A stretch of DNA of 64,000 nucleotides from Actinomadura xylanilytica (GTDB taxonomy: Bacteria > Actinomycetota > Actinomycetes > Streptosporangiales > Streptosporangiaceae): contig NZ_JASNWE010000007.1 in the NCBI RefSeq assembly GCF_030283145.1, forward strand, positions 120,148 through 184,147, written 5' to 3'. Below the pieces are notes generated by a model. That model worked only from the letters and a program-made list of their open reading frames with translations, searched no databases and was not told the origin of the DNA. Positions 49,916-58,354 of this stretch are shown piece after piece. Both the position numbers and the translations under genes were made by a program. How positions within the stretch are numbered: the first letter of the stretch is position 1; each line of letters starts with the position of its first letter.

Positions 49916-51378
49916 CCGCGCAGCCGCGAGGCCACGTCGGCGGCGGCCCTCCGGGCGTCGCGGACGCAGTCGTTGACGCCCACGCCGTGGTAGGTGTTGC
50001 CCGCCAGGTGCAGGCCGCCGAGCCCCGCCACCTGGGCGAGCACGCCGTCGATCCGGCCGCGGTGCCCGACCGGGTACTCCGGGATGGCCCGCCGCCACAG
50101 GTGGTCGAAGGCGAACACCGGCTCGCCGCGGATCCCGAAGATGTGCACCAGGTCCTGGTGGACGCTCCGGACGGCCTCCTCGCGCGAGAGCGAGGAGAAC
50201 GCCGGGTCCTGCATGCCCCCGGCGAGGGTGCGGATGAGGATCCTGTCCGCGGGCGCCTGCTCGGGGAAGATGGCCGAGGTGTGGATGCTGGCGAGGATCC
50301 GCGTCCGGTCGGTCGGGATCGTCAGGAAGCCGATGCCCTCGGGCGGTCTCTTCACGTCCGCGCGCCGGTAGGCGAGGGCGATGACCCGCACGTCGGGATG
50401 GGGGATCGCCTCCAGCGCCGCCGCGGCGTCGGGCAGGTGCGGCGCCAGCAGCTCCGCCGCCGCGTAGGCCGGCAGCGCCAGCACGACCTGGTCGGCGGCC
50501 AGCGTGGCGCCGTCGGCCAAGACGATGCGCCACCTGCGTCCCGCCTGCTCGTCGCCGGTCCGGGCGAGGCCCGCGCGTTCCAGCCGCACGGCCCGGCTGC
50601 CTAGCCGGACCTGACCGGCGAGCGCCTTCTCCAGCGCGTCGATCAGGCGCTGCATCCCGTGGCCCCGGAAGGTGTGCAGCCGCATCCCGAACTCCCCGAA
50701 CCTCGGCAGCCGGGGAACGTAGAAGCGGCCCGTCTGGGAGCCGCGCAACTGCACGCGGAGGGCGCCGAGCAGGACGCTGCCGTACCTGTCCTCCAGATAG
50801 CGGACGTAGGGGAACTTGGCGTCGATGCTCAGCCGCCGGGAGTCGCCGCCGGTGACGCCCAGCACCGCCGGGACGGCCAGCGTCCGGGCGAGCTCCCAGC
50901 CGAAGCGCCGCGCGGTGAACTCGTAGACGGGCTCCTCCCGCAGGTCCTTGGAGATGAACGGCTCTAGGGCGATCCGCAGCTTCCCGCGCGCCGACAGCAG
51001 GGGGCTGCGCAGGAACTCGGTGGGCGTCGTCGGAAACGGCAGCAGGTCTTCGTCGTTCCGGAGCAGGAGGAGCCTCTCGGCCTCACTAGTGGCGAGCATG
51101 AGCTCCCCGCCGAGGTCCAGCTCGCGGGCGAGGTCGCCGACGCCGCCCGGCCCGTACACCACGAAGCCGTGCGGGCCCGTGTCGACGGTGAAGCCCTGCT
51201 CGTGCCGCGAGCCGACGATCCCGCCGACCCGCTCCGCCCCCTCCAGGACGACGACCGAACCGCCCGGGGCCAGCCTGGCGAGCTGGTGGGCGGTGGTCAG
51301 CCCGGTGACTCCGCCGCCGATGACGACGACGTCGTGGTCCCCGCCCTGCGTTGCGTCCGTCGTTGCGGCGTGTGTCAC
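49912..51378 (-). CDS. hemY: FAD-dependent proto/coproporphyrinogen oxidase (HemY type)
   Basis: A 488-residue flavoprotein. VVVIGGGVTGLTTAHQLAR is the FAD dinucleotide-binding loop; VVLEGAERVGGIVGS and the end GLHLAGNTYHGVGVNDCVRDARRAA are family landmarks. In actinobacteria HemY-type enzymes (CgoX) usually oxidise coproporphyrinogen III to coproporphyrin III; the protoporphyrinogen activity of relatives is the alternative, and here a HemF in the same cluster could supply protoporphyrinogen. The GTG at 51378 overlaps the hemB stop (GTGA) and the stop overlaps the exporter start, so it is locked in the operon. Confidence 0.93.
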   Translation of the reverse strand: MTHAATTDATQGGDHDVVVIGGGVTGLTTAHQLARLAPGGSVVVLEGAERVGGIVGSRHEQGFTVDTGPHGFVVYGPGGVGDLARELDLGGELMLATSEAERLLLLRNDEDLLPFPTTPTEFLRSPLLSARGKLRIALEPFISKDLREEPVYEFTARRFGWELARTLAVPAVLGVTGGDSRRLSIDAKFPYVRYLEDRYGSVLLGALRVQLRGSQTGRFYVPRLPRFGEFGMRLHTFRGHGMQRLIDALEKALAGQVRLGSRAVRLERAGLARTGDEQAGRRWRIVLADGATLAADQVVLALPAYAAAELLAPHLPDAAAALEAIPHPDVRVIALAYRRADVKRPPEGIGFLTIPTDRTRILASIHTSAIFPEQAPADRILIRTLAGGMQDPAFSSLSREEAVRSVHQDLVHIFGIRGEPVFAFDHLWRRAIPEYPVGHRGRIDGVLAQVAGLGGLHLAGNTYHGVGVNDCVRDARRAAADVASRLRG

Positions 51379-52379
51379 AGCAGCCCTCCGGCGGCCTCGG
51401 CGGCCCAGTAGGTGAGGACGATCGAGGCGCCCGCTCGGCGGACGGAGGTGAGCGTCTCGGCGATGACGCGCTCGCGCTCGATCCAGCCGCGCGCCGCGGC
51501 GGCCTCGACCATGGCGTACTCGCCGGACACCTGGTAGGCGGCGACGGGGACGTCGACGGCCTCGGCCGTCCGGCGGACGATGTCGAGGTAGGACATTGCG
51601 GGCTTGACCATGACGATGTCGGCGCCCTCGGTGACGTCCAGGCCGACCTCGCGCAGCGCCTCGCCGCCGTTGGCCGGGTCCATCTGGTACGTCCGGCGGT
51701 CGCCGGTGAGCGAGGAGCCGACCGCGTCGCGGAACGGCCCGTAGAAGCCCGAGGCGTACTTGGCCGCGTAGGCGAGGACGGCGACGCCGGTGTGCCCGGC
51801 CGCGTCGAGCGCGGCGCGGACCGCGGCGACCTGGCCGTCCATCATCCCGCTGGGGCCGACGACGTGGGCGCCGGCGCCCGCCAGGACGACGGCCATCCGC
51901 GCGTAGCGGTCCAGCGTCGCGTCGTTGTCGACGGTGCCGTCGTCGCCGAGGACGCCGCAGTGCCCGTGGTCGGTGAACTCGTCCAGGCACAGGTCGGCCA
52001 TCACCACCGTCGCGTCGCCGACCTCGGCGACCAGGTCGGCGACGGCGGCGCTGAGGATGCCGCCCGGGTCGGTCGCGGCGAGCCCGAGCGGGTCCTTGTC
52101 CCTCGGCACCGCGAACAGCATGAGGCCGCCGACCCCCGCCTCGACGGCCGCGCGCGCGGCCTTGCGCAGCGAGTCGCGGGTGTGCTGGAGGACGCCCGGC
52201 ATCGACGCCACCGGGACGGGCTCGGTGATCCCCTCCCGGACGAACATCGGCAGGACGAGGTCGGCGGGCGACACCCGGGTCTCGGCGACGATCCGCCGAA
52301 GCGGCGCCGTGCGGCGCAGCCGCCTCGGGCGCACGACCGGGCCCGGCCTGGTGGGGGATGGCTGGATCGAGCTGCTCAT
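51375..52379 (-). CDS. hemB: Delta-aminolevulinic acid dehydratase (porphobilinogen synthase)
   Basis: A 334-residue enzyme joining two aminolevulinates into porphobilinogen. The two catalytic lysines are K207 in AYAAKYASGFYGPF and K259 in VMVKPAMSYLDI. The metal segment reads DLCLDEFTDHGHCG: zinc enzymes have a Cys two residues after the first Cys, here it is Asp133, so it may use Mg2+ or a mixed site. ATG at 52379 overlaps the hemC stop (ATGA). The proline-rich first 20 residues are normal for actinobacterial HemB. Confidence 0.96.
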   Translation of the reverse strand: MSSSIQPSPTRPGPVVRPRRLRRTAPLRRIVAETRVSPADLVLPMFVREGITEPVPVASMPGVLQHTRDSLRKAARAAVEAGVGGLMLFAVPRDKDPLGLAATDPGGILSAAVADLVAEVGDATVVMADLCLDEFTDHGHCGVLGDDGTVDNDATLDRYARMAVVLAGAGAHVVGPSGMMDGQVAAVRAALDAAGHTGVAVLAYAAKYASGFYGPFRDAVGSSLTGDRRTYQMDPANGGEALREVGLDVTEGADIVMVKPAMSYLDIVRRTAEAVDVPVAAYQVSGEYAMVEAAAARGWIERERVIAETLTSVRRAGASIVLTYWAAEAAGGLL

Positions 52380-53449
52380 ACGGGTCCTCCGGCGGGACGT
52401 CGTGGGTGTCGGCCGCGGCTGAGCGGCTGAGAGCGGTACGCGGTGCGCGCGGGCCCGGTCGGACGGGAACGGGGATCGGCGGCCTCACCGCGCTGGACGT
52501 CGAGGAGGTCGCCGCCGCCGTCGGCCAGGAGCGCGCGGGCGAGCCGGGCCCCGAGGGCCGCCGCCCCGGCCGCCGTCTCGGCCGGGCCGGTCACGCCACG
52601 GCGCAGGATCGTGGAGCCGTCGGGGGCGGCGATGAGCCCGTCCAGCCGCAGCGACCCGCCGTCGCGGACGTGTTCGGCGAGCGCGCCGACGGGGGAGGTG
52701 CAGCCGGCGTTCAGGGCGCTGAGGAAGGCGCGTTCGGCCGCCACCGCCAGATGCGACGGCGGATCGTCGGCGGCGGCGAGCAGGGCGGCCGTCGCGCCGT
52801 CGCCCGCCCGGCACTCGATGGCCAGCGCCCCCTGCCCCGGCGCGGGCAGCACGACCTCCGTCGGCAGCGGCGCGGCGACGTCCCGGAGGCGACCGAGGCG
52901 GGACAGCCCGGCCATGGCGAGGACGACCGCGTCCAGCTCCCCGCTCGCCGCCCTCGCCAGCCGCCCGTCGACGTTGCCGCGCAGGGGGACGACCGACACG
53001 TGCGGCGCGTGCGCGCGGATCTGGGCGGCGCGGCGCGGCGAGCCCGTCCCGACCTTCGCGCCCGGCCTGAGCGCGCCGAGCGAGGCGGGCAGCCCCGCCG
53101 GACCGGCCAGCGCGTCGCGCGGGTCCTCGCGGAGCGGGACGGCCGCGAGGCGAAGCCCCGCCTCGGGCGCGGTCGGCAGGTCCTTGTAGGAGTGCACGAC
53201 GAAATCGACTCTGCCCGCCAGCAGTGCCCTGCGCAGCGCCGTGACGAACACGCCCGTCGAACCGAACCGCTCGATCGGGGCGCTGCTCTCGTCCCCCTCG
53301 GTGGACAGCGGGACGAGCCGCACGGCCCGGCCGGTCGCCGCCGTGATCCGCCCTGCGGCCCAGGCCGCCTGGGCGACCGCCAGCTTGCTCTTGCGCGTGC
53401 CCAGCAGCAGCGGCCGGGCGCCGCGGGGCCGGTGGCCGTCGGCGGTCAT
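52376..53449 (-). CDS. hemC: Hydroxymethylbilane synthase (porphobilinogen deaminase)
   Basis: A 357-residue enzyme that polymerises four porphobilinogens. C250 in LNAGCTSPVGA holds the dipyrromethane cofactor; GTRKSKLAVAQA and VVHSYKDLPT are substrate-binding segments, the latter with the catalytic Asp. Members are usually 300-320 residues; the extra 35 at the C terminus are Arg/Pro-rich and look non-homologous. It overlaps hemA upstream and hemB downstream by 4 nt each. The usual fused or adjacent hemD is missing. Confidence 0.96.
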   Translation of the reverse strand: MTADGHRPRGARPLLLGTRKSKLAVAQAAWAAGRITAATGRAVRLVPLSTEGDESSAPIERFGSTGVFVTALRRALLAGRVDFVVHSYKDLPTAPEAGLRLAAVPLREDPRDALAGPAGLPASLGALRPGAKVGTGSPRRAAQIRAHAPHVSVVPLRGNVDGRLARAASGELDAVVLAMAGLSRLGRLRDVAAPLPTEVVLPAPGQGALAIECRAGDGATAALLAAADDPPSHLAVAAERAFLSALNAGCTSPVGALAEHVRDGGSLRLDGLIAAPDGSTILRRGVTGPAETAAGAAALGARLARALLADGGGDLLDVQRGEAADPRSRPTGPARTAYRSQPLSRGRHPRRPAGGPV

Positions 53450-54723
53450 GTGTTCACCTCGCTCACATCCAGGTCGAACAGGCGGGAGAGCGCCTCCAGG
53501 TAGAGGCGGCCGTCGGGCGCGGCGGCGAGTTCCTTGGCCCGCACGGTGGGGGTGTGCAGGAGCCTGCCGACGATCCGGTCGACGGCCGCGATCGTCTCGG
53601 CGCGTTCGCGTTCGGCCAGGCCGGGCAGCCGGCGGGCGAGGCGCGTCAGCTCCTGGTCCGCTGCCTCGCGGGCCCGGGACCGCAGCGCGACGATGAGCGG
53701 CTTGACGGTGGTCTCGATCCGCCGGGCCAGGAACGCGGCGGCCTGCTCGGCCACGATGTCCTCGGCCCGCCCGACGTCGTCGGGCCGTCCCCGGCGGGCC
53801 GCCAGGCGCCCCAGCTCCTCGAGGTGGACCAGGCGCACGCCGTCCACCTCGGCGCAGCGGGGGTCGATGTCGCGGGGCATCGCGAGGTCCAGCGCGACGA
53901 GCGGGGCATGCCCGGCCTTCTCGCGCGCCGCCCGCATCCGTCCGGCGTCGAGCACCCGGCCCCGCGCCCCGGTGGAGGACACCACGAGGTCGCAGCGTTC
54001 GAGGACGGCGGCCCAGTCACCGGAGGCGACCGCCGTGCCGCCCACCTCCTCGGCGATCCGGACCGCGTTGGCGGGCGTCCTGCTCGTCACCACGATCTCG
54101 CCCGCTCGCCTCTGCCGGAGCAGCCGGGCGGCGAGCGAGCCGACCGTCCCGGTGCCGATGAGCAGCGCGGTGCGCCCGGCCAGGCCGCCGAGGACGCCGT
54201 CGGCGACGTCCAGCGCGGCGTGGACCAGGGAGATCCCGGTCTGGCCCACGCGCGTCTCGGTGCGCGCGCGCTTGCTCGTCCTGAGCGCGCACTCGGCCAG
54301 CGCCGTGAGGGCGGGTCCGGCGGCTCCGGCCTCCTGCGCGGCGCGCAGCGCGGACCGGAGCTGGGCGACGATCTGCTCCTCGCCCACGGCCATGGAGTCG
54401 AGCCCGCACGCGACGCGGAACAGGTGCGCGACGGCCCCGGTCTCGCGGCGGATCGACACCGCCCCCCAGACGTTGTGGTCCGGGACGCCGCCGAGCCCGG
54501 CGAAGGTCTCCACCACGTGGCACGTCGCCTCGCTGTGCCGTTCGGTGGCGACGAACGCCTCCAGCCGGTTGCACGTCGCCAGCAGCATCGCCTCCGCGAC
54601 GGCGTCGTGTCCCGCGAGCCGGCCGACGGCCGCGGGCAGCCGTCCGGGCGGGACGGCGAGCCGTTCGAGCAGCTCGATCGGCGCGGTCTTGTGGTCGATC
54701 CCCACGTTGTGTATATGCAGCAC
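53446..54723 (-). CDS. hemA: Glutamyl-tRNA reductase
   Basis: A 425-residue enzyme making glutamate-1-semialdehyde from Glu-tRNA, the first step of C5 tetrapyrrole synthesis. NVGIDHKTAPIELLERLA opens the protein, C51 in LATCNRLEAF is the nucleophile, the NADPH domain holds LLIGTGTVGSLAARLL, and a C-terminal dimerisation helix follows. GTG at 54723 gives the correct N terminus. It is first in the minus-strand operon and divergent from hemE; the 209-nt gap is the shared promoter region. The next-step enzyme HemL is not in the window. Confidence 0.96.
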   Translation of the reverse strand: MLHIHNVGIDHKTAPIELLERLAVPPGRLPAAVGRLAGHDAVAEAMLLATCNRLEAFVATERHSEATCHVVETFAGLGGVPDHNVWGAVSIRRETGAVAHLFRVACGLDSMAVGEEQIVAQLRSALRAAQEAGAAGPALTALAECALRTSKRARTETRVGQTGISLVHAALDVADGVLGGLAGRTALLIGTGTVGSLAARLLRQRRAGEIVVTSRTPANAVRIAEEVGGTAVASGDWAAVLERCDLVVSSTGARGRVLDAGRMRAAREKAGHAPLVALDLAMPRDIDPRCAEVDGVRLVHLEELGRLAARRGRPDDVGRAEDIVAEQAAAFLARRIETTVKPLIVALRSRAREAADQELTRLARRLPGLAERERAETIAAVDRIVGRLLHTPTVRAKELAAAPDGRLYLEALSRLFDLDVSEVNT

Positions 54724-54932
54724 GGAAAGATCAGCCTCACCAGGTGCGTATTTTATGGCTGAGCGTAGGCAGCCCGTGCGAATGGCGTCCAGGTAACTGC
54801 GTTAGTCGCCTTCGCGTGCCGTACTAGACGCGATTAAGTGCGGTAATGCGAACCGCCTGTGGAATCGCCCGCCTTCGCTTGTTAGCGTCGTGCGGGCATT
54901 CCATTCCGATGCCGGAGTCCCTGGAGGACCGG
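54724..54932. promoter_or_regulatory. Divergent promoter region of the two heme operons
   Basis: The 209-nt gap between hemA (minus) and hemE (plus) is AT-richer than its surroundings. It contains an imperfect dyad, TTAGTCGC near 54803 with GCGATTAA near 54831, and a repeated TAA-N0-1-TGCG pattern near 54836-54851. I see no Rex-type or Fur-type consensus. Confidence 0.35.
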
Positions 54933-56051
54933 GTGACCGCGACCGAAGAAACCGCCGGCGGATCCACGGCGCCCGGCCTGACCGGAACCGCGGCACGGCT
55001 CCACACGGCGGGAACCGCCGCGCGGCCCCGCGCGAGCCTGTTCCTGGAGGCGGCGCGCGGCGCGTCCACACCGCGGGCGCCGATCTGGCTGATGCGGCAG
55101 GCCGGCCGCTACCTGCCCGAATACCGGGCGCTGAAGGAGCGGTACTCGTTCTGGGAGATGTGCCGCACCCCCGAGATCGCGGCCGAGGTGACGCTGCAAC
55201 CGCTGCGGCGCTTCCCGCTCGACGCCGCGATCGTCTTCAGCGACATCATGACGCCGCTGCCCCCCATGGGAGTGGACGTCGAGTTCGCCCCCGGCCCCGT
55301 CATCCGCACGCCGGTGCGGACGGCCGGCGACGTCGCCCGCCTCAGGATCCCGGCGGGGGACGAGATCGCGCCCTTCACCGCCGAGGCGATCGGGCTGGCC
55401 CGCGCGGGGACCGACGTCCCGGTGATCGGGTTCGCCGGCTCGCCGCTGACCGTCGCGGGCTACGCGGTCCAGGGCGCCGGGTCGGCCGACTACGCGGGCT
55501 TCCGGGCGTGGCTGCACCGCGAACCGGGTCCGGCCCACGCGCTGCTGGACAAGATCGCCGAGGTCACCGCCGGCTACCTGCGCGCGCAGATCGAGGCGGG
55601 CGCCGAGGCCGTCCAGCTCTTCGACAGCTGGGCGGGCGTCCACAGCCGCGCCGGCTACGCCGCGTTCGGCCTGCCCTACGCGCGGCGGGTGCTCGACGCG
55701 CTCGCCGACACGGGGGTGCCCCGGATCTACCTCGCGGTCGGCGCCCCGCACCTGTACCCGCAGATCGCCGCGCTTCCCGCCGAGGTAATCAGCGTGGACT
55801 GGCGGCAGCCCCTCGGGACGTGCCGCGCCGCGCTGCCGGGCAAAGCGCTCCAGGGCAATCTGGACCCGACCCTCCTGCTCGCCGGCCCGGGCACGATGCT
55901 GACGGCCGCGCGCCAGGTCATGCGGGACGGGCTCGGCGGCGCCCACGTCTTCAACCTCGGCCACGGCGTCCTGCCGGGGACGCCCCCGGACAACGTGGCC
56001 CGCCTCGTCGACCTGGTCCACGAGTTCCCCCGTGAGGAAGGCGAGCGATGA
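54933..56051 (+). CDS. hemE: Uroporphyrinogen decarboxylase
   Basis: A 372-residue enzyme removing four carboxyls from uroporphyrinogen to give coproporphyrinogen. PIWLMRQAGRYLPEYR is the signature, DAAIVFSDIMTPL contains the catalytic Asp, and LQGNLDPTLLL and HVFNLGHGVLPGTPPDNV are later motifs. About 35 non-conserved residues precede the domain. GTG at 54933 has GGAGG 6 nt upstream; an ATG at 54909 is less well placed. It overlaps hemF by 4 nt (ATGA). Confidence 0.96.
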   Translation: MTATEETAGGSTAPGLTGTAARLHTAGTAARPRASLFLEAARGASTPRAPIWLMRQAGRYLPEYRALKERYSFWEMCRTPEIAAEVTLQPLRRFPLDAAIVFSDIMTPLPPMGVDVEFAPGPVIRTPVRTAGDVARLRIPAGDEIAPFTAEAIGLARAGTDVPVIGFAGSPLTVAGYAVQGAGSADYAGFRAWLHREPGPAHALLDKIAEVTAGYLRAQIEAGAEAVQLFDSWAGVHSRAGYAAFGLPYARRVLDALADTGVPRIYLAVGAPHLYPQIAALPAEVISVDWRQPLGTCRAALPGKALQGNLDPTLLLAGPGTMLTAARQVMRDGLGGAHVFNLGHGVLPGTPPDNVARLVDLVHEFPREEGER

Positions 56052-56977
56052 GCCGCGCCGAAGCCATCAACGCGATGCTGCGCGGCCACCAGGACCGCCT
56101 GGTCGCCGCCTTCGAGGAACAGGACGGGCAGGCGCGCTTCCAAGTGGCGCGGTGGACGCGCGAGGGCCTCGGCGGCGGCCGGGCCCGGATCCTGGAGGGA
56201 GGCCGCGTCTTCGAACGCGCCGGGGTGAACGTCTCCCTGGTGGCGGGCCCGAAGGTCCCGTCCGCCGTGAGCCGCGCCCGCCCCCACCTGGCCGGCAAGC
56301 CCTTCCGCGCGACGGGCATCTCCCTGGTCCTGCATCCGCTGAACCCCTACGCGCCGTCGTTCCACGCCAATTTCCGCTACTTCGAGATCGACGGCGGCGA
56401 ATGGTGGTTCGGCGGCGGAATGGACCTCACTCCGGTGTACGGATTCGACGCGGACGCCGTTCATTTCCACCGCACGATCCGCGCATGGTGCGCCCGCCAC
56501 GAGATCGCCCGCTACCAGGACTGGAAGGCCGCCTGCGACGAGTACTTCCACATCGAGCACCGCGGCGAGATGCGCGGGATCGGCGGCGTCTTCTTCGACC
56601 GCGTCACCGACGGCGCGCCCGAACCGCCCCCGGCGTACGCGTCGTTCGTCGAGGACGGGCTGAGGACGATCACCGACGCCTACCCACCCATCGTCGCCCG
56701 CCGCTCCGCGATGCCCTACGGCGAGCGCGAACGGAACTGGCAGCTCGCCCGCCGGGGCCGGTACGCGGAGTTCAACCTCGTCTACGACCGCGGCACCCTG
56801 TTCGGCCTACAGACCAAGGCCAACATCGAGGCCGTCCTGATGTCGATGCCGCCGCTGGCCCGATGGGGCTTCGACATCACCCCCGAACCGGGCAGCCCGG
56901 AGAGCGACGTGGCGCGCTTCCTCCAGCCGCACGACTGGGCCGCGCGGGAGGCGCCCCCGCTACCCCAGAGCGCCTGA
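56048..56977 (+). CDS. hemF: Oxygen-dependent coproporphyrinogen III oxidase
   Basis: A 309-residue HemF, which decarboxylates coproporphyrinogen III to protoporphyrinogen IX using O2. The family blocks are all present: LHPLNPYAPSFHANFRYFE, WWFGGGMDLTPVYGF, CDEYFHIEHRGEMRGIGG and YAEFNLVYDRGTLFGLQT. HemF is typical of Proteobacteria, cyanobacteria and eukaryotes; most actinobacteria use the coproporphyrin route and lack it, so transfer is likely. The ATG overlaps the hemE stop. No HemN, ferrochelatase or HemQ lies nearby. Confidence 0.95.
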   Translation: MSRAEAINAMLRGHQDRLVAAFEEQDGQARFQVARWTREGLGGGRARILEGGRVFERAGVNVSLVAGPKVPSAVSRARPHLAGKPFRATGISLVLHPLNPYAPSFHANFRYFEIDGGEWWFGGGMDLTPVYGFDADAVHFHRTIRAWCARHEIARYQDWKAACDEYFHIEHRGEMRGIGGVFFDRVTDGAPEPPPAYASFVEDGLRTITDAYPPIVARRSAMPYGERERNWQLARRGRYAEFNLVYDRGTLFGLQTKANIEAVLMSMPPLARWGFDITPEPGSPESDVARFLQPHDWAAREAPPLPQSA

Positions 56978-56994
56978 CCGGCCGGCGGTGTAGC

Positions 56995-57759
56995 TCATGC
57001 GCCCACTGCGAACAGGTCGGCCAGCAGTGGGCCCGCGGCTTCGGGTGCGCGCACGGTCAGCTCCACCGCGGCGGGGGTCAGGTGCAGGGTGAAGTCGAAG
57101 AACGGGCAGCAGCCCTGCTCCGCCGCCGCCAGCGAGGCGAGCCGCCCGGTCAGCTCCGCGGTGGCGGGGAACGTCAACCGCAGACCGCCTGGGATCTCCT
57201 CGCGCCCCTCGGCCTTGTCCACCAACTGCCGCCACTCCTGGATGCGGCCTTCCAGCTCGGGGCCGCCCAAGGCGCAGGCCACCGGCGCGTCCCGCCACGT
57301 TTCGGCGGCCGGTGCCCACCGGGTGCGCGACGGCGTCACCGGCCCGACAGCCGCCGGGACGGTGGTGCAGCCGCAGTCCGGCCCGCACCCGCCCTCCGGC
57401 GCCGGACCCGACAGATCGGCGTGCACCGCGGCCAGATGCGCGGAGAACACCCTCAGCTCGGCGATCCGGGCCTCGCTGTCGGCGATCCGGCCCGCCACCA
57501 GCGGCACCATCCGCTCCCGCACCGCCGCGCACACCCCCTCCTCCCGGACCCCTAGCAGTTCACGGATCTCCTCCAGGGCCAGGCCCAGGAGCTTGGCCGA
57601 GGAGATGAAGCCCAGGCGCTCGACGGCGTCCTCCCCGTACACGCGGTAGCCCGACGAGGTCCGGCCGGCGGGCAGCAGCCCGGCGTCCTCGTAGAAACGC
57701 AGCGTGGTGGCGGGAACACCGCAGCGTTCGGCCAGCTGCGAGATCCGGTAGGTGCTCAT
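56995..57759 (-). CDS. MerR family regulator with C-terminal cysteine-rich domain
   Basis: A 254-residue protein. Residues 1-70 are the MerR DNA-binding domain (YRISQLAERCGVPATTLRFYEDAGLLP, SGYRVYG), followed by the dimerisation coiled coil. After GGCGPDCGCTT (about residue 135) comes a second domain with EQGCCPFFDFTL, a thiol-rich motif found in actinobacterial proteins near metal and metalloid resistance genes. It therefore may sense a soft metal, arsenical or thiol-reactive compound. Its own promoter has the MerR-type 19-bp spacer with a dyad. It converges on hemF; the target genes, other than itself, are not apparent. Confidence 0.9.
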   Translation of the reverse strand: MSTYRISQLAERCGVPATTLRFYEDAGLLPAGRTSSGYRVYGEDAVERLGFISSAKLLGLALEEIRELLGVREEGVCAAVRERMVPLVAGRIADSEARIAELRVFSAHLAAVHADLSGPAPEGGCGPDCGCTTVPAAVGPVTPSRTRWAPAAETWRDAPVACALGGPELEGRIQEWRQLVDKAEGREEIPGGLRLTFPATAELTGRLASLAAAEQGCCPFFDFTLHLTPAAVELTVRAPEAAGPLLADLFAVGA

Positions 57760-57767
57760 GCCCCTGA

Positions 57768-57798
57768 CGGTAAGCCTTCGACCCGACTCGAAGGTCAA
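57768..57798 (-). promoter_or_regulatory. MerR-type promoter with 19-bp spacer and internal dyad
   Basis: On the minus strand TTGACC (57793-57798), a 19-bp spacer and TTACCG (57768-57773) form the elongated promoter that MerR proteins twist open. The spacer overlaps the perfect dyad CCTTCGA-N6-TCGAAGG (57775-57794). The -10 ends about 8 nt before the merR ATG. Confidence 0.75.
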
Positions 57799-58354
57799 GA
57801 CGGCATCCGGCCCCGACGGGCGCCCGAGGCGCTCGTCCGCCGCACTTGAACACCGTTGCGAGGGCCGGAATCGGTGGACTACTGTCCGACCGCACGCCCC
57901 GTATGACCGCTCCCCGTCCGATCCCGAGTAGGCCGCGGATGGCGATGTCCCGCTGACGCGGAGCATCCAGCACGGCCTCCGCCGACATAGCCGTCGCCTC
58001 GACGCGCCCGGCTTCGCGGGCCGGACGGTCGCCGCGCCGCACGCGGCTAACGGCTCGCGTTCCGCCGGTTAGCCATCGGTAAGGACCCTCGAGGTAGCCT
58101 CCGGTGAGGCCGCATCGGGAGACTTCCGAGAAAGAGGAGGAAAGACGCCGGCGTGAGAGCGGACGCCGGTGATGCCCGTGATGCGGCCGGCCGCATCTGC
58201 GGCTACTCGAAACAGAGTAACCGAGCGCTGTCATTCGGTGACCCTATTTCCCCTGCACTGGGTTGGCCGAGGCGCGGGCGCGCCTTGGCACAGTGAACGG
58301 TGAGTGATCTCCCTTTGTGGTGGTTCAACGATTCCGTTGGAGGCTGGGTCAACA
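57799..58354. other. 556-nt intergenic region with two dyads
   Basis: No gene is supported. It holds GGCTAAC/GTTAGCC arms (58045-58051, 58068-58074) and an 18-bp perfect palindrome (58180-58197). The minus strand near 57925-58000 could encode VLDAPRQRDIAIRGLLGIGRG, which may be a gene scrap, but I cannot place it. The promoter of the StrR-type gene should lie in the last 150 nt. Confidence 0.5.
58180..58197. promoter_or_regulatory. Perfect 18-bp palindrome upstream of the StrR-type gene
   Basis: GATGCGGCC-GGCCGCATC is a gapless perfect dyad about 110-175 nt before the possible starts of the StrR-type regulator. It may be an operator; its GC-rich centre could also be chance. Confidence 0.35.
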
